Shown here: piece after piece, positions 15,841 through 30,000 of the stretch
Layout: the number at the start of each line of letters is the position of its first letter
How positions within the stretch are numbered: the first letter of the stretch is position 1
From: Hydractinia symbiolongicarpus
Taxonomy: Eukaryota > Cnidaria > Hydrozoa > Anthoathecata > Hydractiniidae
Reading direction: 5' to 3'
NCBI RefSeq assembly: GCF_029227915.1
Contig: NC_079876.1
Span: 37,431,828 to 37,495,827, forward strand
Length of the DNA: 64,000 bases
The notes under the pieces: model-generated
What the model was told of the DNA's origin: nothing
The model's database searches: none
Seen by the model: only the letters and a program-made list of their open reading frames with translations
Position numbers and translations under genes: made by a program

Positions 15841-18757
15841 GCTACAAAAAGTCATTTTTTTACTGTGGGACCAATCCTAGCCGATAGCGCGCGCTGAAGA
15901 AATAGCGACAGTTTCAAAAACTACATTTCAATGACTTTCTAACGGTGTCAGTCCGTTTGAGTTACAACGGTTGGGTCACATATTCGTACCAATATGTATT
16001 TAGCGAATTGTTTTTTTGATATTACTAGGTTGCATCGCTTTTAACAGTGAAACGATTGACTGTGGGACTAAATTGGACTGATTTTGGACTGTGATCATAT
16101 AAATGTTATAAGTGAGACAAGTTGACTCCAAGAAATAACATTCTACTTAATTTGACATGATTACCGGATCTCAGCGATTACACTGGGCGCTGTGGTAGCA
16201 CTTCATTTAAAAATTTAGATAAATAAGTTATTCTTTACTGTGGGATCAATCCTATCCGTTATCGCGCGCTGAAGAAATAGCGATAGTTTCAAAAACTACA
16301 TTTCATTGACTTTCTAACGGTGTCAGTCCGTTTGAGTTGCAACGGTTGTGTCATATATTCGTACCGACATGTATTTAGTGATATTTATCTGATATTACTA
16401 AGTTGCATCGCTTTTAGCAGTGAAACGATTGACTGTGGGACTTAATTGAACTAACTTTGGACTGTGGCCTGATAAATGTGATAAATGAGACAATTGGACT
16501 CCAAGAAATAACATTCTTCTTAATTTGACGTGATTGCCGGAACTCAGCGATTACACAGGGCGCTGTGGTAGCGCTTCATTTAAGAATTTAGATAAATGAG
16601 TCATTCTTTACTGTGGGACCAATCCTAGCCCTTATCGCGCGCTGAAGAAATAGCGACAGTTTCAAATACTACATTTCACTGACTTTCTAACGGTGTCAGT
16701 CCGTTAGAGTTGCAACGGTTGTGTCACATAATCGTACCGACATGTATTTAGCAATATTTTTCTCATATTACTACGTTGCATCGCTTTTAACAGTGAAACG
16801 ATTGACTGTGAGACAAAATTGGACTGATTTTGGACTGTGATCATATAAATGCTATAAGTGAGACAAGTTGACTCCAAGAAATAACATTCTTCTTAATTTG
16901 ACATGCTTACCGGAACTCAGCGATTACACTGGGCGCTGCGGTAGCGCTTCATTTAAAAATTTAGATAAATAAGTCATTCTTTACTGTGGGATCAATCCTA
17001 TCCATTATCGCGCGCTGAAGAAATAGTGATAGTTTCAAAAACTACATTTCATTGACTTTCTAACGGTGTCAGTTTGTTTGAGTTGCAACGGTTGTGTCAC
17101 ATATTCGTGCCGACATGTATTTAGCGATGTTTATCTGATATTACTAAGTTGCATCGCTTTTAGCAGTGAAACGATTGACTGTGGTGCTAAATTGAACTGA
17201 TTTTGGACTGTGACCTTATAACTGTTATAAGTGAGACAAGTGGACTCCAAGAAATACCAATCTTTTTAATTTGACATGATTGCCAGAACTCAGCGATGAC
17301 ACTGGGCGCTGTGGTAGCGCTTCATTTAAGAATTAAGCTACAAAAAGTCATTTTTTTACTGTGGGACCAATCCTAGCCGATAGCGCGCGCTGAAGAAATA
17401 GCGACAGTTTCAAAAACTACATTTCAATGACTTTCTAACGGTGTCAGTCCGTTTGAGTTACAACGGTTGGGTCACATATTCGTACCAATATGTATTTAGC
17501 GAATTGTTTTTTTGATATTACTAGGTTGCATCGCTTTTAACAGTGAAACGATTGACTGTGGGACAAAATTGGACTGATTTTGGACTGTGATCATATAAAT
17601 GTTATAAGTGAGACAAGTTGACTCCAAGAAATAACATTCTACTTAATTTGACATGATTACCGGATCTCAGCGATTACACTGGGCGCTGTGGTAGCACTTC
17701 ATTTAAAAATTTAGATAAATAAGTTATTCTTTACTGTGGGATCAATCCTATCCGTTATCGCGCGCTGAAGAAATAGCGATAGTTTCAAAAACTACATTTC
17801 ATTGACTTTCTAACGGTGTCAGTCCGTTTGAGTTGCAACGGTTGTGTCATATATTCGTACCGACATGTATTTAGTGATATTTATCTGATATTACTAAGTT
17901 GCATCGCTTTTAGCAGTGAAACGATTGACTGTGGGACTTAATTGAACTAACTTTGGACTGTGGCCTGATAAATGTGATAAATGAGACAATTGGACTCCAA
18001 GAAATAACATTCTTCTTAATTTGACGTGATTGCCGGAACTCAGCGATTACACAGGGCGCTGTGGTAGCGCTTCATTTAAGAATTTAGATAAATGAGTCAT
18101 TCTTTACTGTGGGACCAATCCTAGCCCTTATCGCGCGCTGAAGAAATAGCGACAGTTTCAAATACTACATTTCACTGACTTTCTAACGGTGTCAGTCCGT
18201 TAGAGTTGCAACGGTTGTGTCACATAATCGTACCGACATGTATTTAGCAATATTTTTCTCATATTACTACGTTGCATCGCTTTTAACAGTGAAACGATTG
18301 ACTGTGGGACAAAATTGGACTGATTTTGGACTGTGATCATATAAATGCTATAAGTGAGACAAGTTGACTCCAAGAAATAACATTCTTCTTAATTTGACAT
18401 GCTTACCGGAACTCAGCGATTACACTAGGCGCTGCGGTAGCGCTTCATTTAAAAATTTAGATAAATAAGTCATTCTTTACTGTGGGATCAATCCTATCCA
18501 TTATCGCGCGCTGAAGAAATAGTGATAGTTTCAAAAACTACATTTCATTGACTTTCTAACGGTGTCAGTTCGTTTGAGTTGCAACGGTTGTGTCACATAT
18601 TCGTACCGACATGTATTTAGCGATGTTTATCTGATATTACTAAGTTGCATCGCTTTTAGCAGTGAAACGATTGACTGTGGTGCTAAATTGAACTGATTTT
18701 GGACTGTGACCTTATAACTGTTATAAGTGAGACAAGTGGACTCCAAGAAATACCAAT
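15841..18757. repeat. 4-monomer higher-order repeat, period about 1,495 bp, two copies
   Basis: Seen: the stretch from 15841 reappears from about 17335 with few differences. Diagnostic variants such as gtccgttagagttgc (near 16698 and 18193) and gtggcctgataaatg (near 16465 and 17960) keep the 1,494-1,495-bp spacing. Agreement ends near 17261 and 18757, where one copy reads cttttta and the other cttctta. Inferred: a local tandem duplication of four monomers. Confidence 0.8.
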
Positions 18758-21299
18758 CTTCTTAATTTGAAATGATTGCCGAAACTCAGCGATTGCACTG
18801 GACGCTGTGGTAGCGCTTCAATTAAGAATTTAGATAATTAAGTCATTCTTTACTGTGGGACCAATCTTAGCCGTTATCGCGCGCTAAAAAAATAGCGACA
18901 GTTTCAAAAACTACATTTCATTGTCTTTCTAACAGTATCAATCCGTTTGAAATACAACGGTTGAGTCACATATTCGTACCGACATGTATTTAGTGATATT
19001 TATCTGATATTAGTAAGTTGCATCGCTTTTAGCAGTGAAACGATTGACTGTGGGACTTAATTGAACTAACTTTGGACTGTGGCCTGATAAATGTGATAAA
19101 TGAGACAATTGGACTCCAAGAAATAACATTCTTCTTAATTTGACGTGATTGCCGGAACTCAGCGATTACACAGGGCGCTGTGGTAGCGCTTCATTTAAGA
19201 ATTTAGATAAATGAGTCATTCTTTACTGTGGGACCAATCCTAGCCCTTATCGCGCGCTGAAGAAATAGCGACAGTTTCAAATACTACATTTCATTGTCTT
19301 TCTAACAGTATCAATCCGTTTGAAATACAACGGTTGAGTCACATATTCGTACCAACATGTATTTCGTGCTATTTGTCCGGTCTTACTAGGTTGTATGGCT
19401 TTTAACAGTTAAACAATTGACTGTTGGACTTAATTGATCTGATTATGGACTGTGATCTTAAAAATGTTATAAGTGAGACAAGTGGACTCCTAGAAATAAC
19501 ATTCTTTTTAATTTGACATGATTGCCAGAACTCAGCGATGACACTGGGCGCTGTGGTAGCGCTTCATTTAAAAATTAAACTACAAAAAGTCATTTTTTTA
19601 ATGTGGGACCAATCCTAGCTGATAGCGCGCGCTGAAGAAATAGCGACAGTTTCAAAAGCTACATTTCAATGACTTTCTAACGGTGTCAGTCCGTTTGAGT
19701 TACAACGGTTGGGTCACATATTCGTACCAACATTTATTTAGCGAATTGTTTTTTTGATATTACTAGGTTGCATCGCTTTTAACAGTGAAACGATTGACTG
19801 TGGGACAAAATTGGACTGATTTTGGACCGTGCTCATATAAATGTTATAAGTGAGACAAGTTGACTCCAAGAAATAACATTCTTCTTAATTTGACATGATT
19901 TCCGAAACTCAACGATTACACTGGGCACTGTGGTAGCGCTTCATTTAAGAATTAAGCTAAAAAAAGTCATTTTTTTACTGTGGGACCAATCCTATCCGTT
20001 ATCGCGCGCTGAAGAAATAGTGATAGTTTCAAAAACTGCATTTCATTGACTTTCTAACAGTGTCAGTCCGTTTGAGTTGCAACGGTTGTGTCACATATTC
20101 GTACCGACATGTATTTAGCAATTCTTATCTGATATTACTAAGTTGCATCGCTTTTAGCAGTGAAACGATTGAATGTGAGACTTAATTGAACTAACTTTGG
20201 ACTGTGACCTGATAAATGAGATAAATGAGACAATTGGACTCCAAGAAAAAACATTCTTCTTAATTTGACATGATTGCCGAAACTCAACAATTACACTTGG
20301 CGCTGTGGTACCGCTTCATTTAAAAATTTAGATAAATAAGTCATTCTTTACTGTGGGACCAATCCTAGCCATTAGCGCGCTTAAGAAATAGAGACAGTTT
20401 CAAATACTACATTTCACTGACTTTCTAACGGTGTCAGTCCGTTTGAGTTTCAACGGTTGGGGCACATATTCGCACCAAAATGTATTTAGCGATATTTTTC
20501 TCATATTACTAGGTTGCATCGCTTTTAACAGTGAAACGATTGACTGTGGGACAAAATTGGACTGATTTTGGACTGTGATCATATAAATGTTATAAGTGAG
20601 ACAAGTTGACTCCAAGAATCAACATTCTTCTTATTTTGACATGATTACCGGAACTCAGCGATTACACTGGGCGCTGTAGTAGCGCTTTATTTAAAAATTT
20701 AGATAAATAAGTCATTCTTTACTGTGGGATCAATCCTATCCGTTGTCGCGCGCTGAAGAAATAACGATAGTTTCAAAAACTACATTTCATTGACTTTCTA
20801 ACGGTGTCAGTCCGTTTGAGTTGCAACGGTTGTGTCACATATTCGTACCGACATGTATTTAGCAATTCTTATCTGATATTACTAAGTTGCATCGCTTTTA
20901 GCAGTGAAACGATTGAATGTGAGACTTAATTGAACTAACTTTGGACTGTGACCTGATAAATGTGATAAATGAGACAATTGGACTCAGAGAAATAACATTC
21001 TTTTTAATTTGACATGATTGCCGAAACTCAACAATTACACTGGGCGCTGTGGTAGCGCTTCATTTAAGAATTAAGCTAAAAAAAGTCATTTTTTTACTGT
21101 GGGACCAATCCTAGCCATTAGCGCGCTTAGGAAATAGAGACAGTTTCAAATACTACATTTCACTGACTTTCTAACGGTGTCAGTTCGTTTGAGTTTCAAC
21201 GGTTGGGTCACATATTCGTACCAACATGTATTTAGCGATATTTTTCGCATATTACTCGGTTGCATCGCTTTTAACAGTGAAACGATTGACTGTGCGACA

Positions 21300-24200
21300 A
21301 AATTGGACTGATTTTGGACCGTGATCATATAAATGTTATAAGTGAGACAAGTTGACTGCAAGAAATAACATTCTTTTTAATTTGACATGATTACCGGAAC
21401 TCAGCGATTACACTGGGCGCTGTGGTAGCATTTCATTTAAAAATTTAGATAAATAAGTCATTCTTTACTGTGGGATCAATCCTATCCGTTATCGCGCGCT
21501 GAAGAAATAGCGATAGTTTCAAAAACTACATTTCATTGACTTTCTAACGGTGTCAGTCCGTTTGAGTTGCAACGGTTGTGTCATATATTCGTACCGACAT
21601 GTATTTAGTGATATTTATCTGATATTACTAAGTTGCATCGCTTTTAGCAGTGAAACGATTGACTGTGGGGCTTAATTGAACTAACTTTGGACTGTGGCCT
21701 GATAAATGTGATAAATGAGACAATTGGACTCCAAGAAATAACATTCTTCTTAATTTGACGTGATTGCCGGAACTCAGCGATTACACAGGGCGCTGTGGTA
21801 GCGCTTCATTTAAGAATTTAGATAAATAAGTCATTCTTTACTGTGGGACCAATCCTAGCCCTTATCGCGCGCTGAAGAAATAGCGACAGTTTCAAATACT
21901 ACATTTCACTGACTTTCTAACGGTGTTAGTCCGTTTGAGTTGCAACGGTTGTGTCACATAATCGTACCGACATGTTTTTAGCAATATTTATCTGATATTA
22001 CTAAGTTGCATCGCCTTTAGCAGTGAAACGATTGACTGTGGGACTTAATTGAACTAACTTTGGACTGTGACCTGATAAATGTGATAAATGAGACAATTGG
22101 ACTCCAAGAAATAACATTTTTCTTAATTTGACATGATTGCCGAAACTCAACGATTACAGTAGGCACTGTGGTAGCGCTTCATTTAAGAATTAAGCTAAAA
22201 AAAATCATTTTTTTACTGTGGGACCAATCCTAGCCATTAGCGCGCTTAAGAAATAGAGACAGTTTCAAATACTACATTTCACTGACTTTCTAACGGTGTC
22301 AGTCCGTTTGAGTTTCAACGGTTGGGTAACATATTCGTACCAACATGTATTTAGCGATATTTTTCTCATATTACTACGTTGCATCGCTTTTAAAAGTGAA
22401 ACGATTGACTGTGGGACAAAATTGGACTGATTTTGGACTGTGATCATATAAATGTTATAAGTGAGACAAGTTGACTCCAAGAAATAACATTCTTCTTAAT
22501 TTGACATGCTTACCGGAACTCGGCGATTACACTGGGCGCTGCGGTAGCGCTTCATTTAAAAATTTAGATAAATAAGTCATTCTTTACTGTGGGACCAATC
22601 CTAGCCGTTATCGGGCGCTGAAGAAATAGTGATAGTTTCAAAAACTACATTTCATTGACTTTCTAACGGTAACAATCCACTTCAGTTACAACGTTTGCGT
22701 CACGTATTCGTACCAACATGTATTTAGCGATATTTTTCTCATATTACTAGGTTGCATCGCTTTTAACAGTGAAACGATTGACTGTGGTGCTAAATTGAAC
22801 TGATTTTGGACTGTAACCTTATAAATGTTAGAAGTGAGACAAGTGGACTCCAAGAAATAGCAATCTTCTTAATTTGAAATGATTGCCGAAACTCAGCGAT
22901 TGCACTGGACGCTGTGGTAGCGCTTCAATTAAGAATTTAGATAAATAAGTCATTCTTTACTGTGGGACCAATCTTAGCCGTTATCGCGCGCTGAAGAAAT
23001 AGCGACAGTTTCAAATACTACATTTCATTGTCTTTCTAACAGTATCAATCCGTTTGAAATACAACGGTTGAGTCACATATTCGTACCAACATGTATTTCG
23101 TGCTATTTGTCCGGTCTTACTAGGTTGTATGGCTTTTAACAGTTAAACAATTGACTGTTGGACTTAATTGAACTGATTATGGACTGTGATATTAAAAATG
23201 TTATAAGTGAGACAAATGGACTGCTAGAAATAACATTTTTTTTTAATTTGACATGATTGCCGGAACTCAGCGATGACACTGGGCGCTGTGGTAGCGCTTC
23301 ATTTAAGAATTAAGCTAAAAAAGTCATTTTTTTACTGTGGGACCAATCCTAGCCATTAGCGCGCTTAGGAAATAGAGACAGTTTCAAATACTACATTTCA
23401 CTGACTTTCTAACGGTGTCAGTCCGTTTGAGTTTCAACGGTTGGGTCACATATTGGTACCAACATGTATTTAGCGATATTTTTCTCATATTACTAGGTTG
23501 CATCGCTTTTAACAGTGAAACGATTGACTGTGGGACTAAATTGGACTGATTTTGAACTGTGATCATATAAATGTTATAAGTGAGACAAGTTGACTCCAAG
23601 AATCAAAATTCTTCTTAATTTGACATGATTACCGGAACTCAGCGATTACACTGGGCGCTGTAGTAGCGCTTCATTTAAAAATTTAGATAAATAAGTCATT
23701 CTTTACTGTGGGATCAATCCTATCCGTTGTCGCGCGCTGAAGAAATAACGATAGTTTCAAAAACTACATTTCATTGACTTTCTAACGGTGTCAGTCCGTT
23801 TGAGTTGCAACGGTTGTGTCACATATTCGTACCGACATGTATTTAGCAATTCTTATCTGATATTACTAAGTTGCATCGCTTTTAGCAGTGAAACGATTGA
23901 ATGTGAGACTTAATTGAACTAACTTTGGACTGTGACCTGATAAATGTGATAAATGAGACAATTGGACTCAGAGAAATAACATTCTTCTTAATTTGACATG
24001 ATTGCCGAAACTCAACAATTACACTGGGCGCTGTGGTAGCGCTTCATTTAAGAATTAAGCTAAAAAAAGTCATTTTTTTACTGTGGGACCAATCCTAGCC
24101 ATTAGCGCGCTTAGGAAATAGAGACAGTTTCAAATACTACATTTCACTGACTTTCTAACGGTGTCAGTCCGTTTGAGTTTCAACGGTTGGGTCACATATT

Positions 24201-27075
24201 CGTACCAACATGTATTTAGCGATATTTTTCTCATATTACTAGGTTGCATCGCTTTTAACAGTGAAACGATTGACTGTGGGACAAAATTGGACTGATTTTG
24301 GACTGTGATCATATAAATGTTATAAGTGAGACAAGTTGACTCCAAGAATCAACATTCTTCTTAATTTGACATGATTACCGGAACTCAGCGATTACACTGG
24401 GCGCTGTAGTAGCGCTTCATTTAAAAATTTAGATAAATAAGTCATTCTTTACTGTGGGATCAATCCTATCCGTTGTCGCGCGCTGAAGAAATAACGATAG
24501 TTTCAAAAACTACATTTCATTGACTTTCTAATGGTGTCAGTCCGTTTGAGTTGCAACGGTTGTGTCACATATTCGTACAAACATGTATTTCGTGCTATTT
24601 GTCCGGTCTTACTAGGTTGTATGGCTTTTAACAGTTAAACAATTGACTGTTGGACTTAATTGAACTGATTATGGACTGTGATCTTAAAAATGTTGTAAGT
24701 GAGACAAGTGGACTCCTAGAAATAACATTCTTTTTAATTTGACATGATTGCCAGAACTCAGCGATGACACTGGGCGCTGTGGTAGCGCTTCAATTAAGAA
24801 TTAAGCTACAAAAAGTCATTTTTTTACTGTGGGACCAATCCTAGCCCATAGCGCGCGCTGAAGAAATAGCGACAGTTTCAAAAACTACATTTCAATGACT
24901 TTCTAACGGTGTCAGTCCGTTTGAGTTACAACGGTTGGGTCAAATATTCGTACCAACATTTATTTAGCGAATTGTTTTTTTGATATTACTAGGTTGCATC
25001 GCTTTTAACAGTGAAACGATTGACTGTGGGACAAAATTGGACTGATTTTAGACCGTGATCATATAAATGTTATAAGTGAGACAAGTTGACTGCAAGAAAT
25101 AACATTCTTTTTAATTTGACATGATTACCGGAACTCAGCGATTACACTGGGCGCTGTGGTAGCACTTCATTTAAAAATTTAGATAAATAAGTCATTCTTT
25201 ACTGTGGGATCAATCCTATCCGTTATCGCGCGCTGAAGAAATAGTGATAGTTTCAAAAACTACATTTCATTGACTTTCTAACGGTGTCAGTCCGTTTGAG
25301 TTGCAACGGTTGTGTCATATATTCGTACCGACATGTATTTAGTGATATTTATCTGATATTACTAAGTTGCATCGCTTTTAGCAGTGAAACGATTGACTGT
25401 GGGACTTAATTGAACTAACTTTGGACTGTGGCCTGATAAATGTGATAAATGAGACAATTGGACTCCAAGAAATAACATTCTTCTTAATTTGACGTGATTG
25501 CCGGAACTCAGCGATTACACAGGGCGCTGTGGTAGCGCTTCATTTAAGAATTTAGATAAATGAGTCATTCTTTACTGTGGGACCAATCCTAGCCCTTATC
25601 GCGCGCTGAAGAAATAGCGACAGTTTCAAATACTACATTTCACTGACTTTCTAACGGTGTTAGTCCGTTTGAGTTGCAACGGTTGTGTCACATAATCGTA
25701 CCGACATGTATTTAGCAATATTTATCTGATATTACTAAGTTGCATCGCCTTTAGCAGTGAAACGATTGACTGTGGGACTTAATTGAACTAACTTTGGACT
25801 GTGACCTGATAAATGTGATAAATGAGAAAATTGGACTCCAAGAAATAACATTTTTCTTAATTTGACATGATTGCCGAAACTCAACGATTACAGTGGGCAC
25901 TGTGGTAGCGCTTCATTTAAGAATTAAGCTAAAAAAAATCATTTTTTTACTGTGGGACCAATCCTAGCCATTAGCGCGCTTAAGAAATGGAGACAGTTTC
26001 AAATACTACATTTCACTGACTTTCTAACGGTGTTAGTCCGTTTGAGTTTCAACGGTTGGGTAACATATTCGTACCAACATGTATTTAGCGATATTTTTCT
26101 CATATTACTACGTTGCATCGCTTTTAAAAGTGAAACGATTGACTGTGGGACAAAATTGGACTGATTTTGGACTGTGATCATATAAATGTTGTAAGTGAGA
26201 CAAGTTGACTCCAAGAAATAACATTCTTCTTAATTTGACATGCTTACCGGAACTCGGCGATTACACTGGGCGCTGCGGTAGCGCTTCATTTAAAAATTTA
26301 GATAAATAAGTCATTCTTTACTGTGGGACCAATCCTAGCCGTTATCGGGCGCTGAAGAAATAGCGATAGTTTCAAAAACTACATTTCATTGACTTTCTAA
26401 CGGTAACAATCCACTTCAGTTACAACGTTTGCGTCACGTATTCGTACCAACATGTATTTAGCGATATTTTTCTCATATTACTAGGTTGCATCGCTTTTAA
26501 CAGTGAAACGATTGACTGTGGTGCTAAATTGAACTGATTTTGGACTGTGACCTTATAAATGTTAGAAGTGAGACAAGTGGACTCCAAGAAATAGCAATCT
26601 TCTTAATTTGAAATGATTGCCGAAACTCAGCGATTGCACTGGACGCTGTGGTAGCGCTTCAATTAAGAATTTAGATAAATAAGTCATTCTTTACTGTGGG
26701 ACCAATCTTAGCCGTTATCGCGCGCTGAAGAAATAGCGACAGTTTCAAATACTACATTTCATTGTCTTTCTAACAGTATCAATCCGTTTGAAATACAACG
26801 GTTGAGTCACATATTCGCACCAACATGTATTTCGTGCTATTTGTCCGGTCTTACTAGGTTGTATGGCTTTTAACAGTTAAACAATTGACTGTTGGACTTA
26901 ATTGAACTGATTATGGACTGTGATATTAAAAATGTTATAAGTGAGACAAATGGACTGCTAGAAATAACATTCTTTTTAATTTGACATGATTGCCAGAACT
27001 CAGCGATGACACTGGGCGCTGTGGTAGCGCTTCATTTAAGAATTAAGCTACAAAAAGTCATTTTTTTACTGTGGG
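21300..27075. repeat. Spaced duplication of about 2 kb, offset 3,734 bp
   Basis: Seen: about 21300-23340 matches about 25035-27075 at an offset of 3,734 bp (10 monomers). Shared rare variants include gactgcaagaaataac (21354 and 25088) and ctcggcgattacactggg (22519 and 26253). The intervening 1.7 kb is a different mix of monomer subfamilies. Inferred: part of a 10-monomer higher-order unit. Confidence 0.75.
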
Positions 27076-30000
27076 ACCAATCCTAGCCGATAGCGCGCTA
27101 AAGAAAGAGCGTCAGTTTCAAAAACTACATTTCAATGACTTTCTAACGGTGTCAGTCCGTTTGAGTTGCAACGGTTGGGTCACATATTCGTACCAACATG
27201 TATTTAGCGAATTGTTTTTTTGATATTACTAGGTTGCATCGCTTTTAACAGTGAAACAATTGACTGTTGGACTTAATTGAACTGATTATGGACTGTGATA
27301 TTAAAAATGGTATAAGTGAGACAAGTGGACTGCTAGAAATAACATTCTTTTTAATTTGACATGATTGCCGGAACTCAGCGATGACACTGGGCGATGTGGT
27401 AGCGCTTCATTTAAGAATTGAGCTACAAAAAGTCATTTTTTTACTGTGGGACCAATCCTAGCCGATAGCGCGCGCTGAAGAAATAGCGACAGTTTCAAAA
27501 ACTACAATTCAATGACTTTCTAACGGTGTCAGTCCGTTTGAGTTACAACGGTTGGGTCACATATTCGTACCAACATGTATTTAGCGAATTGTTTTTTTGA
27601 TATTACTAGGTTGCATCGCTTTTAACAGTGAAACGATTGACTGTGGGACAAAATGGGACTGATTTTGGACTGTGATCATATAAATGTTATAAGTGAGACA
27701 AGTTGACTCCAAGAAATAACATTCTTCTTAATTTGACATGATTACCGGAACTCAGCGATTACACTGGGCGCTGTGGTAGCACTTCATTTAAAAATTTAGA
27801 TAAATAAGTTATTCTTTACTGTGGGATCAATCCTATCCGTTTTCGCGCGCTGAAGAAATAGCGATAGTTTCAAAAACTACATTTCATTGACTTTCTAACG
27901 GTGTCAGTCCGTTTGAGTTGCAACGGTTGTGTCATATATTCGTACCGACATGTATTTAGTGATATTTATCTGATATTACTAAGTTGCATCGCTTTTAGCA
28001 GTGAAACGATTGACTGTGGGACTTAATTGAACTAACTTTGGACTGTGGCCTGATAAATGTGATAAATGAGACAATTGGACTCCAAGAAATAACATTCTTC
28101 TTAATTTGACGTGATTGCCGGAACTCAGCGATTACACAGGGCGCTGTGGTAGCGCTTCATTTAAGAATTTAGATGAATGAGTCATTCTTTACTGTGGGAC
28201 CAATCCTAGCCCTTATCGCGCGCTGAAGAAATAGCGACAGTTTCAAATACTACATTTCACTGACTTTCTAACGGTGTCAGTCCGTTTAAGTTGCAACGGT
28301 TGTGTCACATAATCGTACCGACATGTATTTAGCAATATTTTTCTCATATTACTACGTTGCATCGCTTTTAACAGTGAAACGATTGACTGTGGGACAAAAT
28401 TGGACTGATTTTGGACTGTGATCATATAAATGTTATAAGTGAGACAAGTTGACTCCAAGAAATAACATTCTTCTTAATTTGACATGCTTACCGGAACTCA
28501 GCGATTACACTGGGCGCTGCGGTAGCGCTTCATTTAAAAATTTAGATAAATAAGTCATTCTTTACTGTGGGATCAATCCTACCCGTTATCGCGCGCTGAA
28601 GAAATAGCGATAGTTTCAAAAACTACATTTCATTGACTTTGTAACGGTGTCAGTCCGTTTGAGTTGCAACGGTTGTGTCACATATTCGTACCGACATGTA
28701 TTTAGCGATGTTTATCTGATATTACTAATTTGCATCGCTTTTAGCAGTGAAACGATTGACTGTTGGACTTAATTGAACTAACTTTGGACTGTGACCTGAT
28801 AAATGTGATAAATGAGACAATTGGACTCCAAGAAATAACATTCTTCTTAATTTGACGTGATTGCCGGAACTCAGCGATTACACTGGGCGCTGTGGTAGCG
28901 CTTCATTTAAGAATTTAGATAAATGAGTCATTCTTTACTGTGGGACCAATCCTAGCCGTTATCGGGCGCTGAAGAAATAGCGATAGTTTCAAAAACTACA
29001 TTTCATTGACTTTCTAACGGAAACAATCCACTTCAGTTACAACGTTTGCGTCACGTATTCGTACCAACATGTATTTAGCGATATTTTTCTCATATTACTA
29101 GGTTGCATCGCTTTTAACAGTGAAACGATTGACTGTGGTGCTAAATTGAACTGATTTTGGACTGTGACCTTATAACTGTTATAAGTGAGACAAGTGGACT
29201 CCAAGAAATACCAATCTTCTTAATTTGAAATGATTGCCGAAACTCAGCGATTGCACTGGACGCTGTGGTAGCGCTTCAATTAAGAATTTAGATAAATAAG
29301 TCATTCTTTACTGTGGGACCAATCTTAGCCGTTATCGCGCGCTGAAGAAATAGCGACAGTTTCAAAAACTAAATTTCATTGTCTTTCTAACAGTATCAAT
29401 CCGTTTGAAATACAACGGTTGAGTCACATATTCGTACCAACATGTATTTCGTGCTATTTCTCCGGTCTTACTAGGTTATATGGCTTTTAACAGCTAAACA
29501 ATTGACTGTTGGACTTAATTGAACTGATTATGGACTGTGATCTTAAAAATGTTATAAGTGAGACAAGTGGACTGCTAGAAATAACATTCTTTTTAATTTG
29601 ACATGATTGCCGTAACTCAGCGATGACACTGGGCGCTGTGGTAGAGCTTCATTTAAGAATTAAGCTACAAAAAGTCATTTTTTTACTGTGGGACCAATCC
29701 TAGCCGATAGCGCGCGCTTAAGAAATAGCGACAGTTTCAAAAACTACATTTCAATGACTTTATAACGGTGTCAGTCCGTTTGAGTTACAACGGTTGGGTC
29801 ACATATTCGTACCAACATGTATTTAGCGAATTGTTTTTTTGATATTACTAGGTTGCATCGCTTTTAACAGTGAAACGATTGACTGTGGGACAAAATTGGA
29901 CTGATTTTGGACTGTGATCATATAAATGTTATAAGTGAGACAAGTTGACTCCAAGAAATAACATTCTTCTTAATTTGACATGATTACCGGAACTCAGCGA

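Noticed and set aside
25952-26164. A 70-codon + strand frame in the satellite
   Set aside because: Antisense of the same recurrent frame, opened by chance in one monomer.
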